Positions 25,889 to 36,246 of a stretch of DNA of 64,000 nt are shown one piece after another. Under the pieces are notes generated by a model. That model was not told the DNA's origin. It saw only the letters and a program-made list of their open reading frames with translations, and did not search any database. Made by a program: the position numbers and the translations under genes. How positions within the stretch are numbered: the first letter of the stretch is position 1; each line of letters starts with the position of its first letter. The stretch is from Flavobacteriales bacterium (GTDB taxonomy: Bacteria; Bacteroidota; Bacteroidia; Flavobacteriales_F; PHOS-HE28), in assembly GCA_016703005.1 (NCBI GenBank), contig JADJCX010000029.1, positions 124,001 to 188,000 on the forward strand, read 5' to 3'.

Positions 25889-28800
25889 ATGCGACCCTCA
25901 ACAACTACACATCGTTGGCGCCAAGCCTCGCTGCTGGCATTGGCGATGACCGTTGCCATTGGCGTGCACGCCCAGCGTGCGGTGAAGCCCGCTGCCGGGC
26001 ACGACTTGGCAGCGGACGAACTTCTCCACAAGCACGACAAGGAGATCACGTTCACCGAGAACCAAGGACAGTTCTCAGAGGGCGTGCTCTTCCGCGCAGA
26101 CTTCCCGCTCGGCCAGGCGCTGGCTACGCGCGATGGGATGCTTATGAAGAGCTACGATCCAGAGGCCGTGCAAGCCCGGATCAATGAGGGTATGCGGATC
26201 GAGCAGGAGATGCATGATGGCAAGCCGATGCGACCGCTCATCTGGCGCGAGCGTGGGCATGGATGGCTGATGCACTTCCGCAATGCATCCGCGGAAATGC
26301 GGATCGAAAGCCGCGAAGCCCATGAGGAGCCGATGAACTACTTCGTTGGCGGCGCGCAGGCGCTCAATGTGCGCAGCTACAACGAGGTGTGGTACACCAA
26401 CGTGTACAGCAACATCGATGCGCGTTACTACCCAGCCGCGGATGGTGCGCTCGAGTACGACATCATCTGCAAACCAGGTAGCGACCCTCGAAATGTTGCC
26501 ATCGAGTTCAAGGGTATCGAACGGTTGAGCGTTAACGCGCGAGGTGAGTTGGTGATACCGACGAGCCTTGGGGAAATGACTTACCCCGCTCCAGTGGTAT
26601 ATCAGGTGATCAATGGCCGCGAACGCAAAGTGGATGCGCGGTACACGGTGAGCGCAGGTAACGTCCTCGGATTCGAGCTTGGCGCCTATGACAAGTCGCA
26701 GGCGTTGGTGATCGACCCCATCGCCATGCGTTGGGCCACTTGGGTCAACACCAATAGCTCCGGCGACAACCACGGTCACGCCATTTGGGTTGACCCGACC
26801 GACGGCGCGATTTACGTAGTGGCCCGTGTGGTGGGCACGACGGACAACATCACCGTGGGCGCCTTCGATGTATCGGCGAACGGCAACTTGGAAATGATCG
26901 TGGGCAAATACCTCGAACCCGGAACGGTTGGTGGTGCAGGCACACGTGTGTGGCAGACCTACATCGGCGGTGGTGGTGACGACAATCCGTACGCCATGGA
27001 ACAGGGTCCTGATGGTAACCTTTACATCACGGGCCAAACGAGCAGTACGAACTTCCCGTTGTTGGGTGGGCCGGATTTCAGCGGCAGCAGTCTCAACCAG
27101 CAAGCGCAAAGCGACATCGATGTATTCGTGTTGAAGATCAACACGGCGGGCAACTCGATCAAGGCGGCCGTTGTAGGTGGAAACGGTGCGGACGACAACT
27201 ACGACGTACGCCTGGCCGCGAACGGCGATGTGTTCGTCTCCGGAAGCACCACCAGCACCAACTTGCTGACGCTGAACGCGGGCAGCGGCGCCAGCAACAC
27301 GAACAACGGAAGCAGCGATGTATTCGTGTTCCGGATCAACCAGGATCTGTCGAGCCTGGTTTGGATGCGCAACTACGGTGGCTCGGGCGCGGACCGCGCT
27401 AGCATCATGTTGCACAATGCGACCAATGGCGACCTGTTCGTTGGCGGCAACACCAGCAGCACCAACTTCCCAACGGTAAGCCCGCGCCAGAATACGCGCG
27501 GCGGCACCACGGCCGGTTTCCTGCAGCGGATGAACGGCACAACGGCGGCGACCACGTGGTCTTCATACTTCTCGTCAGACGCGAACGATGACGCCAATCT
27601 GCTGTGCATGGAATTCAACGCCACGAAGACCGAACTCTATTTCGGTGGTGTGACTGAGGGGCTCAACAGTGCAAACGTTTCCGCAAGCGGCGTGTTCGAC
27701 AACAGCCACAATGGCAACAACGATTTCTATGTGGCGCACATGGACATCGACCAGAACTTCCTGGACGGCACCTATGTGGGTGGCACCAGCAATGAGGTGA
27801 ACATGATGGGCTTGAACGTGGACCTCAACAATGATGTCTATGTGTTCGGCTACACCAGCAGCACCAACTTCCCTGTCAGCGCTTCACCGAACGTTCCGTT
27901 ACAGACCACGAACAACGGCAGCAACGACAAGGTGTTCTTCAAGCTGGAGAGCGACTTGAGCGCGCTGGAATTCAGTACCTACTACGGCGGCACGAATGAC
28001 GACTACGATCCCGTCGGCGAACGTGGCATCAAGTTCAGCAACTGCCGCATCTACACCATCGTAACGGCGCAGAGCAACAACATCCCATTGACACAAGGCG
28101 CTCTGAACACCACGAAGACCAGTCCGACGAGTCGCTACGAACCAGGTCTGGTCGTTTGGGCCAATCCCCCCGATCTGCTGGGCAACTCCATCACGTACCA
28201 AGGCACTGCGATCTGTGCGGGTTCCATGCCAGGCGACATCATCGGATCGGTACCGACCTATACGCTACCGACCGTTGTCCGCAACAACTCAGCAAGTGCC
28301 TATCCGGCATTCCCCTCCGCCGCTACCTATCAGTGGCAGATCAGCTTGGACAGCGTGAACTGGACCGACATTTCCGGAGCCACTGGTCAGAACCTTGTCG
28401 GTACCGACATAGGTATCGTCAATCAAACGACCTACATCCGTCGGATCATCGGTGGCGATGCGTGCATCCTTGCCGGCGCAGCCGACCAAGTGGTGACCGT
28501 TCGTTTGATGAGCGTTACCGGAACGGTGACGAACGCACTTTGCAATGGAGACGCAACTGGCAGCATCACGGCGAACGCGGATGGTCTCGCTCCTTTCGAT
28601 TATCTGTGGAGCAACGGACAAACAACACAAACGGCGACCAACCTAGCGGCGGGCAACTACAGCGTAACCGTTACCGACGCGAACGGTTGCGAGGCCAGCA
28701 ACAACTTCGATGTGGGACAACCTTCGGCAGTTGATGGAAGCGCACAAGTAACTGACGCAACGTGCAGCAATAGCAACGGCAGCGCAACGGCAAGCGGCAG

Positions 28801-31800
28801 CGGCGGCACTCCCGGCTATAGCCATGAATGGAATACGGGCGCAGTTGGCCCAACGCTGAGCGGCGTACCTGCCGGTAGTTACAGCGTGACCATCACGGAC
28901 TTTCACGGATGCACGTTCGTGCTACCCGTGACGATCAACGGCACCGGTGTGCCGAACGCGAACGCTGATGCGGACGCGGTGATCACTTGCCTGAACAACG
29001 GTCAAGTGGTGCTCGACGGTTCTTCTTCAACCCCTGGCGTCACCTTCAGCTGGAGCGGTCCTGGCATCGTTTCCGGCGGCAGCAGCGACGATGTGACAGT
29101 GAATGCGGCGGGCACATACACGCTTACAGTAACGAACCAACAGACCGGTTGCAGCAGTAACGACCAAGCGACCGTAACGCTCGACAACGCAACTCCTGGT
29201 GCACAAGCAACCGGTGGTGTGTTGACGTGCGTGATTACCAGCGTTCAACTCTTGGGTAGTGGCAACGGCAGCTTCTCTTGGACAGGTCCCAACGGATTCA
29301 CCAGCAACGATCAGAACCCGATCGTGTCGGAAGCGGGCACCTATGTACTGACCGTGACCGGTACGAACGGCTGCACAAGCATGACGCAAGCTGACGTAAC
29401 GCTCGACAACGCAACTCCTGGTGCACAAGCAACCGGTGGTGTGTTGACGTGCTCGGTGACCAGCGTTCAACTCTTGGGTAGTGGCAACGGCAGCTTCTCT
29501 TGGACAGGTCCCAACGGATTCACCAGCAACGATCAGAACCCGATCGTGTCGGAAGCGGGCACCTATGTACTGACCGTGACCGGTACGAACGGCTGCACAA
29601 GCATGACGCAAGCTGACGTAACGCTCGACAACGCAACTCCCGGTGCACAAGCAACCGGTGGTGTGTTGACGTGCGCGATTACCAGCGTTCAACTCTTGGG
29701 TAGTGGCAACGGCAGCTTCTCTTGGACAGGTCCCAACGGATTCACGAGCGCGGATCAGAACCCGACTGTGTCGGAAGCGGGCACCTATGTGCTGGCCGTC
29801 ACCGGTGCCAATGGCTGCACCAGCATGGCTCAGGCCGATGTAACACTCGACAACGCAGTTCCTGGTGCGCAAGCAACCGGTGGCGTGTTGACCTGCTCGG
29901 TGACCAGCGTTCAACTCTTCGGTACCGGAAACGGCACCTTCTCTTGGACCGGTCCGAACGGTTTCACCAGCGGTGATCAGAATCCGACCGTGTCGGAGGC
30001 TGGTACTTACGTCCTCACCGTAACCGGTGCAAACGGCTGCACCAGCATGGCACAAGCTGATGTAACGCTCGACAATGCAACTCCCGGTGCTCAGGCAACC
30101 GGTGGCGTATTGACCTGCTCGATGACCAGTGTTCAACTCTTGGGCAGTGGCAACGGCACATACTCTTGGACAGGTCCCAACGGCTTCACCAGCAACGATC
30201 AGAACCCGATCGTGTCGGAAGCGGGCACCTATGTACTGACCGTCACCGGTGCGAATGGCTGCACCAGCATGGCGCAAGCCGACGTAACACTCGACAATGC
30301 AGCCCCCGGCGCGCAAGCAACAAGCGGTGTGTTGACCTGCACCACCACTAGCGTTCAGCTCTTCGGAACCGGTAACGGCAGCTTCTCTTGGACAGGTCCA
30401 AATGGATTCACCAGCAACGACCAGAACCCCATCGTCAGCGTTGCGGGTGACTACGAGCTCACGGTCACCGGCGCAAATGGTTGTACAAGCTTGGCGCAAA
30501 CAACGGTTGCTCAGGATGCGAACGTGCCTGATGCCACGGCTGTTGGTGGCACGCTCACGTGCAACACGCCGAACGGAATTGTACTGGACGGTGGTAGCAC
30601 CACACTTGGTGTTGGCTTCTCCTGGACCGGTCCCAATGGATTCACCAGCGGCGATGAGGATCCCACTGTGACGGAGCCGGGGCTCTATGTCCTCACGGTT
30701 ACTAACCCGGCGAACGGCTGCTCCAATACCGCTCAGGCAAGCGTTGGTCAAGACATCGCTCTTCCTGGCGCAAGTGCGCAAGGCGGTGTGATCGATTGCA
30801 ACAATGCCAGCGTTATGTTGATGGGTAGTGGCAACGGCACGTTCTCTTGGACCGGTCCGAACGGTTTCACCAGCGGTGATCAGAACCCGACCGTGTCGGA
30901 AGCTGGCACCTACGTGCTTGCCGTAACCGGTGCCAATGGATGCACCAGTATGGCACAGGCCGATGTAACACTCGACAATGCAACCCCCGGCGCGCAAGCA
31001 ACCGGCAGTGTGTTGACCTGCGCGATCACCAGTGTTCAACTCTCGGGCAACGGTAACGGCTCGTTCGCATGGACCGGTCCGAACGCATTCACCAGCGGCG
31101 ATCAGAATCCGACCGTATCGGAGGCTGGTACTTACGTCCTCACCGTGACCGGCGCAAACGGTTGCACGAGCATGGCGCAAGCCGATGTAACACTCGACAA
31201 CGCAACTCCCGGTGCGCAAGCAACAGGCGGTGTGTTGACCTGCGCCAATACCAGTGTTCAACTGAACGGTAGCGGTAACGGTTCCTTCTCATGGACAGGT
31301 CCCAACGGTTTCACCAGCGGCGATCAGAACCCGACGGTAACTGTTGCTGGTACCTATGAGCTCACGGTTACTGGCGCGAATGGCTGCGTGAGCATCGCGC
31401 AAGCGGATGTGACAGAGGATGGCGGGGTTCCAGGCGCCCAAGCAACCGGCGGTACGCTGACCTGTAGCACTACCAGCGTTCAGCTTTTGGGTGGTGGCAA
31501 CGGCACCTTCTCCTGGACCGGTCCGAACGGGTTTACAAGTGGTGATCAAAATCCAGTGGTGTCTGAAGCTGGTACCTACGTCCTCACCGTAACTGGTGCG
31601 AACGGATGTACCAGCATGGCGCAAGCTGATGTAACACTCGACAACGCAACTCCCGGTGCACAAGCAACCGGAGGTACGTTGACTTGTACCATCACCAGCG
31701 TTCAACTCTTCGGAACCGGCAACGGCACCTTCTCTTGGACCGGTCCCAACGGATTCACCAGCAACGACCAGAACCCGATGGTGTCGGAGGCCGGCACCTA

Positions 31801-34222
31801 CGTGCTGACCGTGACCGGTGCCAATGGCTGCACCAGCATGGCTCAAGCTGATGTAACACTCGACAATGCAACTCCCGGTGCTCAAGCAACTGGCGGTGTG
31901 TTGACCTGCTCAATCACCAGCGTTCAACTCTTGGGCAGTGGCAACGGCACCTTCTCTTGGACCGGCCCCAACGGTTTCACCAGTGGCGATCAGAACCCCT
32001 CCGTGTCGGAAGCGGGCACCTACGTGTTGACCGTGACCGGGGCGAACGGCTGCACTAGCATGGCGCAAGCCGATGTGACATTCGACAATGCAACTCCCGG
32101 TGCTCAAGGAACCGGAGGTGTGTTGACATGCACCACCACGAGTGTTCAACTCTTCGGTACCGGAAACGGCACGTTCTCTTGGACTGGTCCTAACGGCTTC
32201 ACCAGCGCTGATCAGAACCCGACCGTGTCGGAAGCTGGCAATTACGTGCTGACCGTGACCGGCGCCAACGGTTGCACCAGCATGGCACAAGCGGATGTGA
32301 CACAGGATGCCGACGTCCCGGGCGCTCAAGCAACCGGAGGTGTATTGACCTGCTCGGTGACCAGTGTTCAACTCTTCGGTACCGGCAACGGCACCTTCTC
32401 TTGGACCGGTCCCAACGGATTCACCAGCGGCGATCAGAACCCGACCGTATCGGAAGCTGGCACCTACGTGCTGACCGTAACCGGCGCCAATGGCTGCACG
32501 AGCATGGCGCAAGCGGATGTAACGTTGGATGCTGACGTTCCTAGCGCGCAGGCGACCGGTGGCGTCCTCACCTGCAACAACCAGAGCGTGATGCTCACGG
32601 GCAGTGGCAACGGCTCGTTCTCCTGGGCCGGCCCCAATGGTTTCTCCAGCGGTGATCAAAATCCCGTGGTGTCCGAAGCTGGTACTTACATCCTCACGGT
32701 GACCAGTGCGAACGGATGCACGAGCATGGCCAATGCATTCGTGACCTTGGACAACGCTACGCCGGGTGCGCAAGCGAGCGGGGGCGTGCTCACATGCAAC
32801 GATCAAAGTGTCGTGCTCACCGGCAGTGGTATCGGTTCATTCTCGTGGACCGGTCCGAACGGATTCACCAGTGGGGACCAGAACCCGATTGTGTCCGAAG
32901 CGGGGACCTACGTTCTCACCGTGACCGGAAGCAATGGCTGCGTCAGTATGGCTAGTGCGACGGTGTCACAGGACATCGAAACGCCCGAGATCAACGCAGT
33001 CGGCGGGGTACTCGATTGTCTTGGCAACCCGGTACAACTCGACGGCTACTCTTCAATGGCCGGATCCAGCTTTGCATGGAGCAGCGCGAACGGTTTCAGC
33101 AGTGGTGACGAGGACCCATTCGTAACGATGGCAGGGTTCTATACCCTCACCGTCACCGGTCCGAACGGATGCACGAACACAACGGACGCAACCGTAACAC
33201 AAGCTGATTGCGGTGGCTGCACGCTGCCCTTGATCATCGCATGCGGACCTGATACCACGGTGGCCTGCGGTACATCATTGGATGCACTGGTGGTCGGTCC
33301 TCCCATCCTGCGTAAGGACCTGGATTGCCCGCTGGTGAACTACTTCGTGTATGCCGACACCCTGTTGAGCGCGTGCCCGATGGTGATCCAGCGTACGTGG
33401 ACCATCGGCGATGAAGCCGGCAACTGGGAAACCTGTGTCCAGATGATCACGGTGGTGGATACCGTTGGTCCGGTGATCTACGGTGTACCAGCTGACATGA
33501 CGGTGGATTGCACGGAAGACCTGACCGCACCGACGGAAGTCTGGGCCGAGGACGGCTGCTTCATGACCGGCGAACCGATCGTGAAGGACGAGATCGTGCC
33601 GGGCGCATGCAAAGGCAGCTACACGATCATTCGCACTTGGTACGCGGAAGACATGTGTGGCAACGGCACACTGGCCACACAATTGATCACCGTCATTGAT
33701 ACTGTGGCCCCCGTCATCGACTGCGGTTTGGACGCCAAGATCCTGGTGGATTGCGCGTCGATCCCGGAACCGGTGAAGTGCAGTGCGATCGACAACTGCG
33801 GCGACGAAGTGGAGGTGACATCAACCAGCAATTGGATCACCGACATCTTCGGGAACGTAGTGCTGGAGCGGGTGTACAGCGCAGTGGACGATTGCGGCAA
33901 CGCATCGAGCTTCACGCAGATCATCTTCGTGAACGACGGCCCCTGCAAGGACGGTGGTGAAGAGAAACTGATGGTGACGGCACAACCGAACCCGTTCATG
34001 GACATCTGCAACCTGCGCTTCATGGCGCCTGAGCATGGCCAAGCCGTTGTAACGGTGCACGATGCCAGTGGCCGCTTGGTGGCTGAGGCCTTCAACGCCA
34101 ACGTGGAGGTCGGCCAGAACATCAGCATCCAGTTGCAGAAAGAACGACTGGGCTTCGGCTTGTACGAGTACCGCGTGGTACTTGGAACGCACGTAGCGCG
34201 TGGTACGCTGATGATCCAATAA
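25889..34222 (+). CDS. Giant repeat-rich surface protein, T9SS type A
   Basis: A 2777-residue secreted protein. A signal peptide ends near IGVHAQ (residue 30). Residues about 50-280 are a DUF7948-type region (TFTENQGQFSEGVLF to LVIDPIAMRW). SBBP-like beta-propeller repeats follow to about 760 (TYIGGGGDDNPYAM, TSSTNFP motifs). A lone Ig-like segment and two SprB-type repeats (SYSVTITDFHGCTF, LCNGDATGSITANA) reach about 1020. Then come 19 Ig-like repeats, most exactly 74 residues, to about 2440. A cysteine-rich region with HYR-like domains (IACGPDTTVACG, DTVGPVIYGVP) follows, and the last 85 residues are a T9SS type A sorting domain (TAQPNPFMDICNLRF, HDASGRLVAEAF). It is probably an adhesin or gliding-related surface filament. 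Confidence 0.92.
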   Translation: MRPSTTTHRWRQASLLALAMTVAIGVHAQRAVKPAAGHDLAADELLHKHDKEITFTENQGQFSEGVLFRADFPLGQALATRDGMLMKSYDPEAVQARINEGMRIEQEMHDGKPMRPLIWRERGHGWLMHFRNASAEMRIESREAHEEPMNYFVGGAQALNVRSYNEVWYTNVYSNIDARYYPAADGALEYDIICKPGSDPRNVAIEFKGIERLSVNARGELVIPTSLGEMTYPAPVVYQVINGRERKVDARYTVSAGNVLGFELGAYDKSQALVIDPIAMRWATWVNTNSSGDNHGHAIWVDPTDGAIYVVARVVGTTDNITVGAFDVSANGNLEMIVGKYLEPGTVGGAGTRVWQTYIGGGGDDNPYAMEQGPDGNLYITGQTSSTNFPLLGGPDFSGSSLNQQAQSDIDVFVLKINTAGNSIKAAVVGGNGADDNYDVRLAANGDVFVSGSTTSTNLLTLNAGSGASNTNNGSSDVFVFRINQDLSSLVWMRNYGGSGADRASIMLHNATNGDLFVGGNTSSTNFPTVSPRQNTRGGTTAGFLQRMNGTTAATTWSSYFSSDANDDANLLCMEFNATKTELYFGGVTEGLNSANVSASGVFDNSHNGNNDFYVAHMDIDQNFLDGTYVGGTSNEVNMMGLNVDLNNDVYVFGYTSSTNFPVSASPNVPLQTTNNGSNDKVFFKLESDLSALEFSTYYGGTNDDYDPVGERGIKFSNCRIYTIVTAQSNNIPLTQGALNTTKTSPTSRYEPGLVVWANPPDLLGNSITYQGTAICAGSMPGDIIGSVPTYTLPTVVRNNSASAYPAFPSAATYQWQISLDSVNWTDISGATGQNLVGTDIGIVNQTTYIRRIIGGDACILAGAADQVVTVRLMSVTGTVTNALCNGDATGSITANADGLAPFDYLWSNGQTTQTATNLAAGNYSVTVTDANGCEASNNFDVGQPSAVDGSAQVTDATCSNSNGSATASGSGGTPGYSHEWNTGAVGPTLSGVPAGSYSVTITDFHGCTFVLPVTINGTGVPNANADADAVITCLNNGQVVLDGSSSTPGVTFSWSGPGIVSGGSSDDVTVNAAGTYTLTVTNQQTGCSSNDQATVTLDNATPGAQATGGVLTCVITSVQLLGSGNGSFSWTGPNGFTSNDQNPIVSEAGTYVLTVTGTNGCTSMTQADVTLDNATPGAQATGGVLTCSVTSVQLLGSGNGSFSWTGPNGFTSNDQNPIVSEAGTYVLTVTGTNGCTSMTQADVTLDNATPGAQATGGVLTCAITSVQLLGSGNGSFSWTGPNGFTSADQNPTVSEAGTYVLAVTGANGCTSMAQADVTLDNAVPGAQATGGVLTCSVTSVQLFGTGNGTFSWTGPNGFTSGDQNPTVSEAGTYVLTVTGANGCTSMAQADVTLDNATPGAQATGGVLTCSMTSVQLLGSGNGTYSWTGPNGFTSNDQNPIVSEAGTYVLTVTGANGCTSMAQADVTLDNAAPGAQATSGVLTCTTTSVQLFGTGNGSFSWTGPNGFTSNDQNPIVSVAGDYELTVTGANGCTSLAQTTVAQDANVPDATAVGGTLTCNTPNGIVLDGGSTTLGVGFSWTGPNGFTSGDEDPTVTEPGLYVLTVTNPANGCSNTAQASVGQDIALPGASAQGGVIDCNNASVMLMGSGNGTFSWTGPNGFTSGDQNPTVSEAGTYVLAVTGANGCTSMAQADVTLDNATPGAQATGSVLTCAITSVQLSGNGNGSFAWTGPNAFTSGDQNPTVSEAGTYVLTVTGANGCTSMAQADVTLDNATPGAQATGGVLTCANTSVQLNGSGNGSFSWTGPNGFTSGDQNPTVTVAGTYELTVTGANGCVSIAQADVTEDGGVPGAQATGGTLTCSTTSVQLLGGGNGTFSWTGPNGFTSGDQNPVVSEAGTYVLTVTGANGCTSMAQADVTLDNATPGAQATGGTLTCTITSVQLFGTGNGTFSWTGPNGFTSNDQNPMVSEAGTYVLTVTGANGCTSMAQADVTLDNATPGAQATGGVLTCSITSVQLLGSGNGTFSWTGPNGFTSGDQNPSVSEAGTYVLTVTGANGCTSMAQADVTFDNATPGAQGTGGVLTCTTTSVQLFGTGNGTFSWTGPNGFTSADQNPTVSEAGNYVLTVTGANGCTSMAQADVTQDADVPGAQATGGVLTCSVTSVQLFGTGNGTFSWTGPNGFTSGDQNPTVSEAGTYVLTVTGANGCTSMAQADVTLDADVPSAQATGGVLTCNNQSVMLTGSGNGSFSWAGPNGFSSGDQNPVVSEAGTYILTVTSANGCTSMANAFVTLDNATPGAQASGGVLTCNDQSVVLTGSGIGSFSWTGPNGFTSGDQNPIVSEAGTYVLTVTGSNGCVSMASATVSQDIETPEINAVGGVLDCLGNPVQLDGYSSMAGSSFAWSSANGFSSGDEDPFVTMAGFYTLTVTGPNGCTNTTDATVTQADCGGCTLPLIIACGPDTTVACGTSLDALVVGPPILRKDLDCPLVNYFVYADTLLSACPMVIQRTWTIGDEAGNWETCVQMITVVDTVGPVIYGVPADMTVDCTEDLTAPTEVWAEDGCFMTGEPIVKDEIVPGACKGSYTIIRTWYAEDMCGNGTLATQLITVIDTVAPVIDCGLDAKILVDCASIPEPVKCSAIDNCGDEVEVTSTSNWITDIFGNVVLERVYSAVDDCGNASSFTQIIFVNDGPCKDGGEEKLMVTAQPNPFMDICNLRFMAPEHGQAVVTVHDASGRLVAEAFNANVEVGQNISIQLQKERLGFGLYEYRVVLGTHVARGTLMIQ
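28969..33207 (+). repeat. Nineteen tandem Ig-like repeats, 222-bp period
   Basis: Repeat 1 is a divergent cap. From 29191 the units restart at 29413, 29635, 29857, 30079 and 30301, exactly 222 bases apart. Each unit starts PGAQATGGVLTC and has the core FSWTGPNGFTS.DQNP. Every canonical unit has two cysteines, at positions 12 and 60, that could form a disulfide. Units 2, 3 and 4 are almost identical at the DNA level, whereas units 1, 8, 17, 18 and 19 are more diverged. Unit 8 is longer. Confidence 0.9.
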
Positions 34223-34242
34223 CCCGGACAGGGATATCCGTG

Positions 34243-34272
34243 GCGAGGCCTCCTGGGAACAGGGGGCCTCGC
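34243..34272 (+). terminator. Hairpin after the giant surface protein
   Basis: GCGAGGCC (34243-34250) pairs with GGCCTCGC (34265-34272); CCT and AGG inside the loop can extend the stem. It lies 20 bases past the stop and before the M28 peptidase. No T-run follows, so termination may be weak or factor-dependent. Confidence 0.6.
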
Positions 34273-34352
34273 TCGTTGGTATCGGACCGTGCAGAACAAG
34301 CACGCGGGCATTCGAAGCATCCGCGACTACATTTCACATCCGATCCCGACCC

Positions 34353-36161
34353 ATGAAACACGCATTGCCACTTCTACTGCTGCTCAGCGCGAGCTCTTTG
34401 CACGCCCAAGTCGTAAGCAACATCGTTTGCACCCATCCGGTCGCCGAGCAAGTGATGAAGGGCCAATACAACCCGGCCGACTATTCTGCTTCAACCGTCA
34501 TCGATGACCATGAAGTGGTGCTCTGCGAGCTGCGTTGGCTGCTGCGCGCCGATTCCATGAAGGGGTATCTGGAACGCATGGCCCAGTTCGGCACGCGGAA
34601 CAGTTACAGCGATACCGTGAACGCGACCATTGGCATTGGTGCCGCACGTCGGTGGGCGTTCAGCAAGTTCCAAGAGTTCAGCGCCGCGAACGAGGATCGC
34701 TTGATCACCACATACCTGCAGTTCGATCAGGTAGGGGCCGAATGCGGCGACGCACAAGGTTGGAAGAACGTGCTGGCGGTACTGCCGGGAACCGACACCA
34801 GCGATCAGGGCATCATCATCATTGAAGCACACTTCGACAGCCGCTGTGCCGACAACTGCGACGTGACTTGTCCAGCGCCCGGCATGGAAGACAACGGCAG
34901 TGGCAGCGCATTGGTGCTTGAGCTGGCGCGCGTGCTGCCGCGCTATTCCTTCAACCGCACCATCGTATTCATGCTCACCACTGCGGAAGAGCACGGCCTC
35001 ATCGGTGCCGAAGCCATGGCGCAATGGTGCGAAGACAACGGCATCGCGATAAGGGGCGTGCAGAACAACGACATCGTTGGTGGCGTGCTATGCGGCGAAA
35101 CATCATCACCACCAAGCTGCGAGATACCCGGGAGCATCGACAGTTTGGAAGTGCGGTTGTTCAGTAACGGGGCCATTACTGCGGTACATCGTGGCTTTGC
35201 GCGCAGTATGAAGATGTGGTATGAGGAGAAACTGCAAACCCAAGTAGCTGTGCCCATGGCCATCTCCGTGCTCAATCAGGAAGACCGCGACGGACGTGGT
35301 GGCGACCATATCCCTTTCAGGCAGCACGGATACCGCAACCTGCGTTTCACCAGCGCCAATGAGAATGGTAATGCGAACGTGTTGGACACGGCCTATTCCG
35401 ACCACCAACACACCAGCGACGATGTACTGGGTATCGATACCGACAACGACCAAGTGCTCGACAGCTTCTTCGTTGACTTCAACTATTTACAGCGCAACGC
35501 GTTGATCAACGGCATGGGTGCCACCATCCTCGGGCTCGGACCCGACGCGCCGCACATCACCGTACTCGATGAGCCCACGGGATTGCGCGTTGTGGTCGAT
35601 AGCGGATTCGCGGCGGAGTACCGCATAGCGGTGCGTAGTGTTCCGGCCGACCAATCGTTCGAAGCCGTGTACCGCACCAGCGCGACCAGTTTCGCAATAC
35701 CCGGTTTGCTCGCGAACGAAACGTACTTCGTGAGCGCGGCAGCCATTGATGCGAACGGTATGATGGGACCGTTCTCGCGCGAGTACAACAAGAACAACGA
35801 CATCGATACCCCGCCCGGCACAGTGGACATTTTCCCCTACGGGCTGGACTGCTGGGGCGTTGGCATCGCCGAGCAAGATGAGCAAATGGCATTCGGGTTT
35901 GAACTGCTTCCGTGCCAGCCGAACCCATTTCAGTATTCAACCCGCATGCTGGTGAAAGTGGCGCCGGGCGCAGTGCACCGTGAAGCGTACATCGTTGTGC
36001 ACGATGCACACGGGCGGGCTGTTGCGCGCGTGCCGCTGCAACTACGTTCAGGGCTGAATGAAGCACACTATGTCCACAAGCGCGACATCGGTGTATTCAC
36101 GTACAGCTTGATGGTGGACGGAAGAAAATTGGACACTAAGAGCATGGTGGTAGTGGAGTGA
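34353..36161 (+). CDS. Secreted M28 family aminopeptidase with T9SS type A tail
   Basis: A 602-residue exported zinc peptidase. The signal peptide is MKHALPLLLLLSASSLHAQ. The M28 catalytic domain spans about residues 60-390. Zinc ligands and catalytic residues are visible: His in IIEAHFDSR, bridging Asp in GMEDNGSGSA, the Glu pair in TTAEEHGLIGAEA, Asp in VQNNDIVGG, and His in YSDHQHTSDD. A fibronectin-like segment follows (AEYRIAVRSVPADQSFEAVY). The last 80 residues are a T9SS tail (LLPCQPNPFQYSTRML, VHDAHGRAVA). It would degrade peptides outside the cell. It has its own start region, with TACATTTC at 34328. Confidence 0.93.
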   Translation: MKHALPLLLLLSASSLHAQVVSNIVCTHPVAEQVMKGQYNPADYSASTVIDDHEVVLCELRWLLRADSMKGYLERMAQFGTRNSYSDTVNATIGIGAARRWAFSKFQEFSAANEDRLITTYLQFDQVGAECGDAQGWKNVLAVLPGTDTSDQGIIIIEAHFDSRCADNCDVTCPAPGMEDNGSGSALVLELARVLPRYSFNRTIVFMLTTAEEHGLIGAEAMAQWCEDNGIAIRGVQNNDIVGGVLCGETSSPPSCEIPGSIDSLEVRLFSNGAITAVHRGFARSMKMWYEEKLQTQVAVPMAISVLNQEDRDGRGGDHIPFRQHGYRNLRFTSANENGNANVLDTAYSDHQHTSDDVLGIDTDNDQVLDSFFVDFNYLQRNALINGMGATILGLGPDAPHITVLDEPTGLRVVVDSGFAAEYRIAVRSVPADQSFEAVYRTSATSFAIPGLLANETYFVSAAAIDANGMMGPFSREYNKNNDIDTPPGTVDIFPYGLDCWGVGIAEQDEQMAFGFELLPCQPNPFQYSTRMLVKVAPGAVHREAYIVVHDAHGRAVARVPLQLRSGLNEAHYVHKRDIGVFTYSLMVDGRKLDTKSMVVVE

Positions 36162-36174
36162 TCCGGGGCGATCC

Positions 36175-36216
36175 GCAAGTGACAAGATCCAAGTCACAAG
36201 GCGCAAGCTCCAAGGA
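36175..36216 (+). repeat. Heptameric tandem repeat NCAAGNN, six units
   Basis: Six consecutive 7-base units, each with CAAG at positions 2-5 and variable flanks, without a gap. It lies between the M28 peptidase stop and the end of the opposing SLC13 gene. The same unit occurs, inverted, at 45340-45367. Confidence 0.75.
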
Positions 36217-36246
36217 AGACAGCTATGCGATCCGTGTGCGGCCTCT

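Noticed and set aside
29027..31261. A 744-codon open frame antisense to the Ig-repeat array, with periodic RTGPRE- and RHAGAA-like repeats
   Set aside because: It mirrors the repeat period of the plus-strand gene and arises because the repeats lack stops in that frame. It has no signal, start context or family resemblance.
28969..33207. CRISPR-like array because of regular repeats
   Set aside because: The units are 222 bases, coding, contiguous and without spacers; they encode Ig-like domains.
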